Assembly: GCF_050436995.1 (NCBI RefSeq)
Contig: NC_134754.1
Location: forward strand, 5,511,001 to 5,575,000
Reading direction: 5' to 3'
Source: Anticarsia gemmatalis
Lineage: Eukaryota > Arthropoda > Insecta > Lepidoptera > Erebidae
DNA length: 64,000 nucleotides
Under the pieces are notes generated by a model that saw only the letters and a program-made list of their open reading frames with translations, searched no databases and was not told the DNA's origin. This document shows positions 1 through 13,000 of this stretch, one piece after another. The first letter of the stretch is position 1, and each line of letters opens with the position of its first letter. The position numbers and the translations under genes are program-made.

Positions 1-48
1 TGTATGCATGTTTGTTACTTTTACACGCAAAATCTGGCAAATACATTT
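1..48 (+). mobile_element. Possible Lep1-like fragment cut by the window start
   Basis: GTATGCATGTTTGTTACTTT and ACACGCAAAA match the microsatellite-plus-TTGTTAC part of Lep1-like repeats. The 5' part would lie outside the window. Confidence 0.3.
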
Positions 49-799
49 TGTTTTTTTTCATACATGTAGTTTATGAGTTGGATTAACACATTAATCTGGT
101 ATTTTTTACTACGCAGACAGAGTCATGTCATGATACTAGTATGTAACAGTTATAGCAGCAAAATTTATGTTTCATTTTCGAACCTTTTTCCAAATTACTG
201 CCATTTTTTTCATGAAATACCTATATTTTCTGGTTCTTTACGGTATCAAATAGAAATCACAGATTTTATTCTATAGCAAAACTGATTGCTAAATTATTGG
301 GATTCAATGAATTCAAACCTATTGAAAGAAATATTTAATTTCAAGTCAGATATAAAGTCAGGCATTCAAAGCGAAGTTTTTGGTTGAAGTATTTAATTAA
401 AAAATATATCGAAGTGATTGTTTTGTTGTTGAACGATGTCAATGAACTCAAAACTATTGTTTGATTAAATTCGCGACGTTTAAAAGAAATTATGTATTTT
501 ATGTAACTAGATAACAGAAACAATGTGAAGACCTTAAAATAAGGTTTGATATTTTATTGAGTAAACAAACATCAATTTTATTGTTAATTAATAGGTGCTA
601 AGGTAAAAATATAGTCTGTATTATATGGTATTTACTAAATGTTGAATTTGGAATATTAAATAAGCAAAACAAAAGATTTTTCGTTGAATTTCGGCTAGGT
701 AAGTATGGTAGGTAACAATTTTATTGCGACGTAGTTCTCACGATATTTTTTACTGACTCAAGTGCGATTACCCTGGTGACTTTCTTGATAGAGTGTTTC

Positions 800-895
800 T
801 TTCAGTAGTGTATGCGACTGCCGTACAGAGGTCTCGAGTTTAAATCGCAGGTCGGATTAAAATTATTCCTGTTTTTTTTTTCTTTTTCTGTATTG
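800..895 (+). mobile_element. tRNA-derived SINE relic
   Basis: CAGTAGTGTATGCGACTGCC (A-box part), then GGTCTCGAGTTTAAATCGC (B-box part), then a T-rich run. The same arrangement on the opposite strand at 2770-2832 suggests a shared family. Confidence 0.45.
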
Positions 896-2769
896 TGAAC
901 AAACTTAAGCTTTATAAACCAGAGAACTGTAAAGACAGACACACATATAAATGTTTTCTTACCGTGACTTCATCTGCACAAACTTGAGCTTCATAAACAA
1001 TGTTCTAAAGATGCCTAGATTCAATGAAACTGGCTGCAGCCGAATATTGTCTAGGATGCCATTATTATATTAAATACATACCGATTATGAGCTCCCAAGT
1101 TCACTGACCTAATATAGTTAATCACATTATTATCTCCTTCGATAGCATTGATCAACATCAAAGCAAGTACTCGCGTGTATCAAAGTGGTGTAAACTTTTC
1201 TTAGTCATAAACTAACAAACTAGCAGACACGATCCATCACTATCACTTTGTTGTTTAGTGCCGGTTCGATACCACACTGTCATAATGTTTTCATACTCAT
1301 ATTGTTTAGAGGTGCTTATGATGTTTCGGTTCTACGTCATAGTTTCTACTTAATTTTCTTACTGTGCTAATGAGGTTAGCGATTGTAATCCTCACAGTGT
1401 ATTTAAAATGGCTATCATATATTTAAACCATGGCTTGTCTTACTGTCCAGTGGTTTCCAAGCTAGGATGGAAGCTGCTGGAAATCTAGATAATAAACACC
1501 TGTTTGTATTCAATAGATAATAAAATCCGATAGAACTGGGTGAGATAAAGCAAACAATCATGTTCCTATCAATAATTTTAAGTTATTTTATATTTTAGCA
1601 ATATTTAACAAATAACGACTATGCTAAGCGCAACTTTTTCGATTACGTAATACAGTAGTCCGTATTTGATCTTATAAAATAACTTAATAACAACAAAATC
1701 GTATCTGTAAACCAAAAACGCGCCTTTTAAAGTCTGTTCGCCACATTTTTTTCACCATAAAATTAATATTGACAGACCAAAGTGTCGTTTTCCTTATAAA
1801 TTACACTTTATTTATAAAATTTTGAGTCTATAATTAAGTGTTATTTTTTTCAAACAGTTCTTGTTATACAAAACAAGTAATTTTACAAGCTTGTTATAGT
1901 GTTATTAAAACAGTTCTTTATTGGTGCGTGGGTGGAATGGAGTTTTTGTGTAAACTAGTTACGGATAGCGGCGTCATTCGCGACATAAATATGTTTGAAA
2001 ACCTTGTTAGTTGTAATTTATTATGATTTAGTAGGGTCAGTTTATCAAAAAGCTTACGAAACATCGTGTTGATTGAGTGCTTTTTAGTTTAGTAACAAAT
2101 ATCAGTTGCGCAAAATTTTATTTTGTAAAACTAATCTAGTACAAAAAAAGTATTTAAATATTATTTTAGAAGATATCTGTAACACTTATCTTAGGAATTT
2201 TACGTCTGAAGAAGCAGGCAAGTAGCATCTCAAATTTCATTGCAAAAAAGGTTAACGTAAGGCCAAAGCGACATTCTAAAGTCTAGACCTTATGACTAAC
2301 TTAGGTACTAACCTCTAAAATTAACTATTATTTGCCTTTACGAAACAACATACATAAACTTTTACACCAACATTAAATGTCTTAAGAGATTTATCCGAAT
2401 ATAATATTTTATGCACTATTCATATTGGCTAGAATAAAATGTACAGTTTAAAATCATATGCTATAAATACTTCACGTGCAAGGCGTGGTGAGTATGACAT
2501 TGCTCCTCCCAAAACCGATGGGAATAGCGGTTTTAGAGGCCCGTTTGTTTTTTAGGAACATACACTCGATGTAGAAATTATTAGAATTAAGTGCAGTATT
2601 TTCACGATGAATAACTTAATTATCATGTCAAGAAAGACAGTTCAAACTAAAAATGTATCACACACTTAAATATTACTTCCATATAAACTTTACAGAAATC
2701 CGCGATAAGAACCCATAACATGACAATGGCGTAGACATCAGCATAAGTACTTTAAATTAGCACTTTATC

Positions 2770-2832
2770 CAACATGGGAATCTAGCTCGAGATCTCGTGA
2801 TTGGCTCTAGTCAGCACGCAGATACACTACCG
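2770..2832 (-). mobile_element. tRNA-derived SINE head, same type as at 0.8 kb
   Basis: On the minus strand CGGTAGTGTATCTGCGTGCT is followed by ATCTCGAGCTAGATTCCC, which parallels the A and B regions of the 800-895 relic. The body is not recognisable. Confidence 0.35.
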
Positions 2833-3776
2833 AAATTACTTTTTAAAATTCTCAATCCTGCTGGTAATGCTTTCTGCTATTTTTTCTTCACCTCTCTTAC
2901 CTTTAGGTAAGTTAAACTTACATATTATTAACCATTCAAAGACACAGACGGACAAATAAGCCTTTATTTTTAAGACAGCCACTTATACATAAAAATAAAA
3001 ATATTCAAAGAAATATCAATCTATCGCTTTTATATTTATGATCCAATTATTTGTATAAAATACAAGGCGAATGATAATAGAACATCAATCACATTGAATC
3101 GGCATCCCTAATTTGGAATGTTTGTATTCATTAAAATACATTTTGTATGGAACGTAACAGAAGGATGTGTTTATTATATTTTACAACGTCATCAACTTGC
3201 CTGTAATTTTTGATGTGATTATTTGAATTTTCTTATTACTCGATGCATCAAGCATCTACGAAGTTGTTAAAGTAACTTGCAAAGGTACACGTGCATGCAT
3301 CAATTGATAAATTGCGCAGTCGACAGACCTTTGTTAAAAAAAAAATCATGAAAATTATAGAAACAAAAGGATTTTTGTCGTTGTTTTCTTTTTTCCACCA
3401 AATGAAAAAAAAGGAAATATACAAAACTCAGTTACTCGAATTCTTTTTTTCATAAATCGGTACTATAATGAAATAATAAATACAAGCAAGGCTATATTTT
3501 ATTACTACTATAAATGTAGACGAACATACATTTTATACTTCGTTATAATCAATGTAAAAAACAGTGGCATCATTTATTAATCAAAGTTTTGACATAACAT
3601 AAAATAATTCCGATTTGGCTACTCATCGCTAGTAGCAAAAAATAGTTATTTGTCAATCGAGACATTCGTATCAATCATAGCGATTAGTTTATTATCCTTG
3701 TAGAATAAAAACTGTTATGATATTGGACAAATTTAATCATAAGTATAGTGTATTCACATTAAAAATTCGCGGATGT

Positions 3777-3877
3777 TACGCTTTACCATACATACCTATC
3801 TATGGTAAAGCGTACCGATAAACTACCGAAATTTGCCTGATATAAATATATCGGGCACAATTTTCTTATTTCGGTAG
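3777..3877. repeat. Two adjacent foldbacks
   Basis: TACGCTTTACCATA (3777-3790) pairs perfectly with 3801-3814 across a 10-base loop. Next to it, CTACCGAAAT (3823-3832) pairs with ATTTCGGTAG (3868-3877) and encloses a further near-palindrome (TGCC.GATATA / TATATC.GGCA). It is probably a small MITE or a solo palindromic insertion. Confidence 0.5.
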
Positions 3878-4346
3878 ATTTTCCACTAAAATATATGACA
3901 AAAGCAGGAATGAATTTGTACTTCGATTACAAGCAAAAAACATAACACTTTTCGGTAGATACTGTTATAGTTCTACGTTACAATACAACTACAAAAAAGA
4001 CACTACAAACGTTAAAATTGCATATGACATTTGTACAGTCGTGTTCATATCAACGTTCAGATACAGTCATCTACAAAACGTAGATTCACACAACATTATC
4101 TATGCAGTGTAGCTCATAAAGTTTTATTTCAATTGCAAAGCGCTGAAAAGTCTTTCACGTAAACGTTTGTGTCTGTATGAAGAGGCACTTTAAAAAAACT
4201 ACGATAAAGTGTAGTTGTGAATTTGTTGAAAAACTTAGTGTTGAAATATTGTATGGAATGCTTTGATTCAATCATAAAATGCTTCGTAATAAGTTAAATG
4301 TAGTTAAGAGTGAATTGATTTTGTGGGGTGTTAGAAATTATTGCTG

Positions 4347-4389
4347 GATTCACATCTTTTACGGTAACACCTTACAAAAGATGGGAATC
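4347..4389. repeat. Short hairpin
   Basis: GATTCACATCTTTT (4347-4360) pairs with AAAAGATGGGAATC (4376-4389) with one mismatch. A small inner GTAA/TTAC stem lies in the loop. No function can be assigned. Confidence 0.35.
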
Positions 4390-5869
4390 TGATAACGAAA
4401 AATGATAATTATAATATATATTTTTAGCAGCTGTTTTCGCGAATACGACCGCTTCCGTTGCGGAAAGCATAATTATAAAGTTTGTCATCACGGATTCGAT
4501 TCTCATCAAATAATTAAGTGACCCCAATATTCGGACATAGTTGCACGCTGTTTTTATATTTGTAGCGAGGCTTTAATATTTATTTTATTAGATTTATTTA
4601 TCATTTAGCTATAATATTATCAGTTTAATATCCGTTTTGTACAAAACTATGATAAAATTAGTCCCACATAAATAAAATGACGAAGCACGTACATTTCTCA
4701 GTTGACAGCAATGCGATACACTCAACGGGAAAGAGTACACCGAACTTCAAAACAGGAGATTAAAATACTCATCAATATTTCCCTTTCCCACAGAAAAGGT
4801 ACTTTGAATTTTATTCGATTACTGGTTATCGAAAAATATGTATTCAGAAAACTTTTATCTCTTCCAATACTAATAAAATAGCCTTGGATACTCTGTCGAT
4901 ATAAAGTTGCCAGTATTCGTAAATAATACACGAACGTGTAGGTTTTTCGCCAATACCTTTCAATAGCACTTACCATAAATACTGTCATTTCAACGTTAAT
5001 TTAATTTAAAGAGAAAATTCAGTATTAATCGCAGCTAGTGGTCAAATTAATGATGAATTGACACAAGGGATTATATACTTTATGTTAATGGTACAAAAGT
5101 TGTATTTAGAGTGTGTTGATACAGGAAGTGTTTATCCATAAATGTTCCCCTGTCCACCCTTGGTCTCATAACTGATATGTAAATAACAACAAATTACACC
5201 TCATTAAAACTAGTTTAATTGTATAATTGGTAATTTAATACATTAAATTGTACCCACGCTTCCTACTTTTATGCAAGTGTAAAATAAAAATAAATTTCAT
5301 CGTTCTCAAGCCATGAAGATAACATTATGTTATCAAAATTAGACTTGGCTGTAATGTGCTTTTTATGATAATTATATAGTTCGATGAAAAGATTAGTCCT
5401 AAGTAAGTGCCTTCATGAATTTACGAGTGCTTAGATCAGCCATTATGATCTTGTACTTGAATCGTTTCCAAATATTCTTGCTACAATAATAAAAACGATA
5501 GAAGAAAATACGGACACAAAAAAAAATGTTACGAGAGATTTTTAAATATTTAATTGATACATTTTGCATTGTTTGTTTACAATAAAACACTCTTTAAGTG
5601 CTATTTAAAAATATAAAGGGGACAATGCAGCACAACATGAAGTTTAGAAACGAATTCTCCCTTTATCGGCAATAATGTTCTATTATACTGCAGCTGTAAG
5701 GACTCAAAATGACATTTATGAAAATAATAAGAAAAAATCGTTGTTATTATGCAACACAGGGCACTAGGGCCTTTGTTTCGCCCTTTATTCAGCAACAGTA
5801 GCGTACACTGTCAACTCTATTAAGAAAAAAAATAATATAAAAAGGAATAAAAAAGCAAATTAAAAGCCG

Positions 5870-6250
5870 AGACTAGCGTCCCGGCCATTCAAGCGCGAAT
5901 AAAAGTGTTTAATTAAAGTGTTGTTATTGATGGGGAGCCCGCGAGATGGTGTTTAATCAACAGCCTGACTGTTCGGACTCTTTCGACTTTATTTTTAATT
6001 CGACTTAATTGCAAGAGTTACGACGCCGTTCGGTAGAAGGACCAACGTTTTACGCTCCAAACCTTTATTGGAGTGAAAGGTTCGATCTTAATTACAAGAA
6101 TGTATCGTATAGTGTTTCTATGTACTGTTTGCACGAGGCGAGACGCAACGACAATAGTTGCACAAGAATGTAATTGAAACGTCTACGTTCATTTGTAGCG
6201 TTTAAGACTGGAACCGAAACTCGGAAGAATGTTCTGCAATTACTACGCGA
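5870..6250. promoter_or_regulatory. Complex non-coding island, candidate enhancer
   Basis: A locally GC-richer non-coding stretch (for example CGTCCCGGCCATTCAAGCGC) with TTTAATTAAAG, TTTAATCAAC and ATTCGACTTAATTG motifs. There is no open frame of note. It stands out from neighbours by composition only. Confidence 0.15.
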
Positions 6251-6324
6251 CTATTATACGAGCTGTATAGCAAACTGCGATTGTTGCTTGGTTATCTAAG
6301 CGATCAAAAGATGTTGCAGATATT

Positions 6325-6582
6325 CTATACGTGGAATTTGTGACTAGTGACTACTGTGCTTGAGTACAATTTGTTAAAATCAAGTGGAGTTTCTATTTTC
6401 ACTAATCTTCTTGGCTTCAAACATACTTCTTCTACACATCTTCCCGGTCCCGCACAACTTGCAAAGATACAGACAACGGTCACATAGGTATTACCAGACC
6501 TAACCACTATGTGTTTCTCACAGAAACATTTGCAATGGGGTAGGTACTTAAAATCCCCGTTCACCGGGGTACCGACCACTAC
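6325..6582 (-). other. Cysteine-rich open frame without ATG, possible orphan exon
   Basis: The minus-strand frame reads through about 85 codons with eight or so cysteines (HCKCFCEKH, then C-x4-C-x5-C-x4-C) and balanced codon use unlike the surrounding AT-rich DNA. It has no ATG, so if real it would be an internal or last exon. A possible acceptor AG lies just after 6583. No partner exons or known domain could be recognised, so chance or an old transposon remnant is equally possible. Confidence 0.15.
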
Positions 6583-7504
6583 CTTAACAGTCCACAACGG
6601 ACGTCAACAAAGCCAATTATTTAAAAGGTGTTAATGTTTTTACCGGCACCTTTATGCACGTCCACATCTAGATTATACACATAATAATGTATAATTTTTA
6701 CTAAAGGTGTTACATAATTTAGCAAATATTCTGGTCCCAATTTACAAATTCCGGTTGAACTGGAAACGTGACTCGTGCCAGTAATGTAATTAAGGAAAGC
6801 TTACGGTACATTTTTTGATGTATGATCTACTTATGAGCAATTAGCTTCAAACTTAATTATAGGGCCGTCTCTCACACTTAAAAAGTTAAAACGTATATGT
6901 GCAGTTACTTCGAAATGAAAATAAACGTTACGTTGCGTTGATTTATGTTTATATTAAAGTTTGAAGGGAATGTAGGCTTTTGAATGTTTAGATAAATATA
7001 AAAAGTAATTAATTATATCGTTGCATGATTAAAAGTTACTATTTTTAGTTACAGGTCAAGTCAGTCTTTAGGCCGCTAGGTGGTGTTATTTTAGATCAAT
7101 ATCGACCTCATTTTTTAAACAATCTGCACAAATCAAGTAAAATTATAATGAATTTATATTGGCCGCATTTCCAATATTTACAATTCATCCCTGACCACTA
7201 GTTTCTTGCAACTGAATGAATCAGTTTACTTAGTCTTAAAAGTCCAACATATTAAGTTCAACATCGATACCTATCTTACCTACAATTCCCATGGATAAAC
7301 CATAATTTCATTACACTACGAACCTCTTAGTCAAAGCATAAATCAAACGTTAATTTAATTCGATGCGAAATCGAATGGACCCCGATATCAGATGGGATCA
7401 TTAAAAAACCATGCTATAGCCATAATACTTCATGTTTCGCGGTGCCAGTGTTCTGCAACACTGCGGTAAATGCACAGGCATTAAACAGGCACTGTGGGTA
7501 CACT

Positions 7505-7870
7505 ACATTCAGACATTAATTACGTAATTAAGTGAACGATTAAATCGATTGTTTAATTCGTTTGCGGCCGCTCGATTCGATAATTCGATTGTTTCGAACC
7601 ATCTTTGGGATAGGCCCTTATTGCGTGTTACAGCGATTAATGGGTAAGTTGCTTACAAATTGTTATGATTAAGAACTTTTGTTATAACGCTTTTAGTTGC
7701 ACTTGCTGGTCTGCAAATAGTGCGAACATTTATACCCTCGCAGGCCTTTATTAATATAAGCTGAGTAGTTATTCCCTGTATTGCGAGATACGGCGAATAA
7801 AAAAAAACGGTTAAGATTAATTGATTTAATAATTATTTTGCTTTAATAAAGAACTTGCATTGCTGGAACA
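7505..7870. promoter_or_regulatory. Candidate enhancer rich in homeodomain motifs
   Basis: Contains a perfect 16-bp palindrome TTAATTACGTAATTAA (7516-7531). This is followed by GATTAAATCGATTGTTTAAT, a TTCGATAATTCGATTG stretch and, further on, GATTAATTGATTTAATAATT. Paired TAATTA and ATCGATT motifs are typical homeodomain/TALE sites, and the island is less homopolymeric than the flanking DNA. Function is inferred only. Confidence 0.2.
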
Positions 7871-8149
7871 AAGGAAGGATTGAGAGCCTATTGTCCCCTT
7901 AATTAAATGCCAATAGCTAAGACTTATATGCACACACTGTCCATTGGTATATAGATCTGAAAGTTTAAACTTGATTTGTCAAAGGACTGTTTATTTGAGG
8001 GATGTAGTCTCCATGCGGGTCATAGGGTGCCTGATCAAACATTTAAACCCCGTATTTAATCTGCTAGACTAAAAGTTAGGTTTGAGTTTGCATAGTCAAA
8101 TGCACGATTCCGGGTTTGATTTCAGGATTGTAATTCCCTTCTCTTCTCT

Positions 8150-8280
8150 GGGGACTTTAACAAACATACAAGCAGACCAGAAACAATCATTTGTGGATCG
8201 CACAAATAATTGTTAAGTGTGGGAATCGAATCCACGACCTCCAGACGTAATAGTAGCGGCGTTAACCACTGGCTAATAAG
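8150..8280 (-). mobile_element. tRNA-derived SINE
   Basis: Read on the minus strand, TAGCCAGTGGTTAACG (A-box-like, about 8261-8276) is followed by GGATTCGATTCCC (B box, complement of 8221-8233). A body follows that reads ACAATTATTTGTGCGATCC then GGTCTGCTTGTATGTTTG. This combination is a widespread lepidopteran SINE type. The tail lies near 8150. It is not a functional tRNA gene because no acceptor stem closes. Confidence 0.65.
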
Positions 8281-9825
8281 ATTTAAAATAATAGTATTAT
8301 TTATCTTAGATTTGCTTTTCGGCGAGTTGGTAGGTTATTTTTTTATGTAATTTTAATTTTATTTAAGTAACATAATCGTTTCGAAAACAATAACACAACG
8401 AAGTACTTATAAAAAATGCTTCATTTCACAACATTCAAAATAAAATAAATAAATTGGCATATAGGTATACAAAGTTGGCTTAACTAAGAAATAACTTGTA
8501 AACATTTGTACAAAGAAAACCATCATCGGAGTTACCCAACTGACCTGCATGTATAATAGTCAAATTATAAACATATGAAATGGAATTAGAAAGTGTTATT
8601 AACTTTGCTTTCCACAATAACATAGATAATGACAGCCGAATATAACATGCAAATGTATGAACCATCCACGATCGAGTATTAAGTTTTGATTCGGACAATT
8701 TCATACATTCACATTAAAAACATCAGTTGGATATACATAGATCGTAATGTTCTAAATATAAGGTTGCTAATAGAATTGTTTCGTTGAATGGATTGAAATG
8801 TATAGTGGTTATTATCGACGTAATGTAATAAGTACGTACGCATGCACTTGCTCTCGCGCCGACCAAAATGATACCCTATTATAAACCAAAATCATATGCC
8901 AAAATACTACGATAATGTACCAAGTTCTAACATAGATTCGTCAGTAATTGTGTGGACCTTTGATCTTGAATTTCGGCTATTTTCTAATCTAATTTAATAT
9001 GGCAATGAAATGAAAATAATTGTTTTGATAGCATGTGTGGATCATATAATGTAAGGAGTGTTTTGTTGTCAGCCTTTGGCCATTTTCAACACTTACTCTT
9101 GGCAGAATTAGGCGTTAATGTTCACTTCGGGGCATAACGTAATTCTACTGTGTCATAAACCACAAGTTACTAATAGACTCACGCAGAGTTTACTGTTAGA
9201 TAGAGGCCTTTTTCAAATTGCGTACTACGAATTAGGTTTTTTTGTTACAATCGGATACTTTGATAGGGATTGTTTTGATAAAAAAGACCCCAATTTGATA
9301 GAGAAAGTGAAGTCTTTGTTATTAAATTTTAACCTTAGTAGCATCATTGTTTATTGCCATGCTTTTTCGTGTTATATATTCATATTTTTACTTAATATAC
9401 TGATAAGTATGGAGGACCTATTACATATCAGTTACTGTCCAAGAGAGGATTATTCTTATTCGTAACGATTGTACGACATCTCCATAACAATATTTATCCA
9501 GGAAACGTAAACATTTTATACCTGTTTAAAAACATCATGAATCTCAAGTCTCCGAAGACATCTCTGCAAAGTCCATCACATCATTGAATGTTATCTTCTT
9601 TTGACCCGTGACCGCAAACCTCCATTCACATCTCCGAGTTTATTCGCCAGTTGATGTGAGAAAGAAGTACTGTAGCGTGTAAATCAGTCTCAAGTACATT
9701 GTGGGTCGGATGAACGAAACAGGTTGTTGCCGTGCTCCCGGCGATCATGAGGAGCTTGCCCACTACCTTAATCGTACTCTGACCGTGCTATGAACATATT
9801 AAGCGATGTTTATATCATCATCCAT

Positions 9826-10021
9826 AGAAATATTATAAATGCGAAAGTAACTCTGTCTGTCTGTCTGTTTGTTACTCAATCACGCCTAAACTACGGAACC
9901 AATTTGCATGAAATTTGATATGGAGATATTTTGATGCCCGAGAAAGGACATAGGGTATTTTCCCCGGAAAAATGACGCATTTTCATGGAAAACGACGAAC
10001 AAAGTCGCGGGTAAAAGCTAG
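9826..10021 (+). mobile_element. Lep1-type non-autonomous Helitron copy
   Basis: Reads AAATATTATAAATGCGAAAG, then a (CTGT)4 microsatellite (about 9852-9870), TTGTTACTCAATCACGCC, GAAATTTGATATGGAGAT, and ends GGGTAAAAGCTAG. This is the characteristic order of the lepidopteran Lep1 repeat with its CTAG 3' end. There is no inverted repeat or target duplication, as expected for Helitrons. Confidence 0.7.
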
Positions 10022-13000
10022 TATTGTTATATAACTACGAAGTCATAAAATACTGCATAGAATGGATAATATTCGCACTGACTGTCAAATATAAAAGGTC
10101 GGAGCGTGGTAGGCACGTTGCCTGTAGATATGAAAGGAGCTTAAACCACGGAAACTTCATTTTTCATGGTGTCAGCAGAATATTTTTTTCGTTTCGGTCA
10201 ATCCGGTTTTAGTTATACGATAGGTAGTGTGCAAGCGCTCCACGGCCGCAACATCCCAGACTCAGTAAATACATAGTACTTCTTAAGATCACCATTCAAC
10301 ATTGAATTTAATGTTTACATCAATGTTGCATATTTTATACGTGATTCAACAACCATTTAACTGCAGTAAGAATTTGTATTTCAATAATATACAAAGACTA
10401 TTATCATAAATTTCTTCGAAGTTTGATAACTGTTATTTGAGGTTTAAAGTTTATAAGCTACTCTTTTTTTTTTCAAGGTGTATGGTGTATGACATATTAT
10501 GAAATTATCAACAGATACATAGATCAGATTTTTCAACTTGCATAAGATAATAATAACTGAAATAAAAAAAAACTTTTATAAGTTTCATAGAAAGTTTGAA
10601 ATCTAAACCATCTGCTCTAGAAAATTCATAGCCGCATTGAATGACCATAATAGACCTACATTTAGCTTAACAGGCTTTAAGCCTAGTGCACACGTGTGCA
10701 GCAAGCGGTGTAACGTTGCATGGCGACAATAATTTAACGTCAACGGCACTTGCATTGAAACCGCACTACAATTTAAGAGCTGAGCAATAAGGGAGCCAGC
10801 ATTGTCTGCCAAGTCTCAGGTTTCACAGCATTCATGTCCTACGCTTTATATTCGCTATAATCTAGTTTCTGTTAAGTTGGTTCATTCTGTTTGATTCCTT
10901 AGTCCTTAAATAAGGACCTACCGCGTGAGTTATGGGGGTGCGACTGATTTGTATTTAACGTCAGTTGTTGGGACAATGGAGTAATATCAATCTGGTATCC
11001 ATTGTGTCTGTGGAACTTACTGTCTTTTTACTTCGTGTGTATAGGGCTTATTTTATCTCTTTTTACACTGCAGCATTCTTCTTGAGACACGATATTTGTT
11101 ACTAGTAAAATGTTTTTGGTTGTGAATCATTTTGTTTGGTATCTACAGGTTTCAAGTGAGAATAACATTTATCATATTCGGTTGTGCTACCAGTCACAGT
11201 AAATTTATAATCTCATCAGTTTCACTCATGTCATGTTCAATAAAAACAATCACACCTAAACGGAACGAGGTCAACAAACCAAGAAATAGAAAATATGACA
11301 TCACGACGATCTCATATTTCTAATAAGTAATATTGTTGAGAGATACGTTACATCCCAAACGAGGGTAATTGAACCTTCTCTGTCAACTACAATATAAGTT
11401 AATTGTGCAATTAGTGGCGGTTTCGAGTTGCGTAATAGGAGAAGCGACGATGGTCGTATCTAGGAGAAATGCGGCCAAGTACAAATTGTCTTTTCTTAAT
11501 CGAATGCCTTAGAATTAGAAGGTTTAATTGCTCTAGATGGGATTAATGTGTTCGTAGTGAATTCTTTGTTCGGTGCCGAACGATAAGCCGATCGATTAAT
11601 CTCATAGTCATGGAGCACAATTGGATAGAACATTTGTTTTCATTGCCGGTTTTTGTCTCTAGTATCTGGATAATAAAGTTAATTATACTCTAAATTACCC
11701 GATGTTGTTTGTTTTTATTTGAAAGTTCTGTACGATCCCGTGAGCTTAATTTTGTAAACGAAATGGTTCGAGAGAATATACCTTAAATCTTGTTCACGAA
11801 TTGTAGGATTTATTTTAGATTCTTCTTTAGACAAAAACAAAAAGAAACTTTTCAACATATATCCCAAGTTTTTCAAAATTAATCAATAGCAACAAACTTC
11901 CACATCTTACACAATATCAATAGGATTTTAATAATACTTGGTAAAACTATAAAGTGTATAGTTTTTTCTTCACATCCGCGTCATTTGAAGCTGTCTTATT
12001 AAGATAAACTTGGAGTGGAGCGCACTCTGAGGCGAAACTTTTGCTCTCTACAAGGTGGTCATTAGTCGACCGTAATGCGCATTTCATGGCTAGATACATT
12101 CTTGCATTCACTCTCTGTATTTTTAGATACAAAGTTGTTAGCTTCTAAGATTTGCTTATATTATATAAAGAAAACTTACCAAAAAAGTATATGTATATTT
12201 AGCGAGGTTATGCGTAAAAACGGGAACAAAAAATAATTTAATGTTAAATCAAAATCAAATTATAAAATATTTTTTTTCATCAAAATACCCTTATATTTTT
12301 GACTACTTTGATTTTCAATCAACTACATTAATAAAGCTATAACTATTTCAAATAAAAGACATAACTGTAGCTACACAGCAAATGAACAAATATTGCAACA
12401 ATGTGCCACCGATGTGTTAACTCACGACTCCCATACATCCTTCTCTCATCAAACCAACTAAGTACTAAGAGTACATTGTTAGTAACCGACATCAAACCGA
12501 TATTCAAAGCACATTCGTGAAGCATACTCCATAATACACATAACTCATGCCTCTCAATAAGGATATCGCAACAAATTGTCTGTAATTTCGTTTTTTCTTC
12601 TCACGAACACAAATCTGAGGAGCTCTTGCGGTAAGTTTAGGATCGCGGTTTATGCGCACGAGATCAGAGCTTGTTCGAGAAAATTGCTTATTTGAATCCA
12701 TACCTCTATTTCCTGTAGCATCAGCATTTTCACAATTCCTATTTTTAGTACTAGATTTGATATTTGAGTCGGTTTAAGAAATCGTTTTATGTGAAATTCA
12801 ATTTTATTAGTAGAATTCTGTTGATACCATTTTTATTATAAAATGCAGAATTCATGTTGTGTCTTTATAAAATAGGATTTTTTAAACGTGTTAACAAACA
12901 GAAATAGATAAGTACTTATAATGTAACTGAATTTTGATGCATTAATACAAACCTACCTATCACTCATAAAATCGAAATGAATCAAAACAATGTAAAGAAA

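Larger units (their letters stand above)
896..8149. other. Gene-free stretch
   Basis: AT-rich non-coding DNA. Apart from the SINE head, foldbacks, the possible exon and the enhancer-like islands listed separately, I see only short chance open frames (under about 90 codons, no domains). A pair of similar 19-mers (AAACTTAAGCTTTATAAAC at 901 and AAACTTGAGCTTCATAAAC at 981) lies 80 bases apart. Confidence 0.6.

Noticed and set aside
8221..8276. Possible functional tRNA gene on the minus strand
   Set aside because: A and B boxes are present but no acceptor stem can be closed, and a SINE body follows, so it is a SINE head.
9118..9465. 115-codon open frame with ATG
   Set aside because: No recognisable domain, AT-biased codons and hydrophobic runs. 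About one such frame is expected by chance in 64 kb of AT-rich DNA.
10603..10812. 69-codon minus-strand frame with balanced codons
   Set aside because: No domain or homologue recognised, and the local sequence looks like an undefined repeat. Support is too weak to call an exon.
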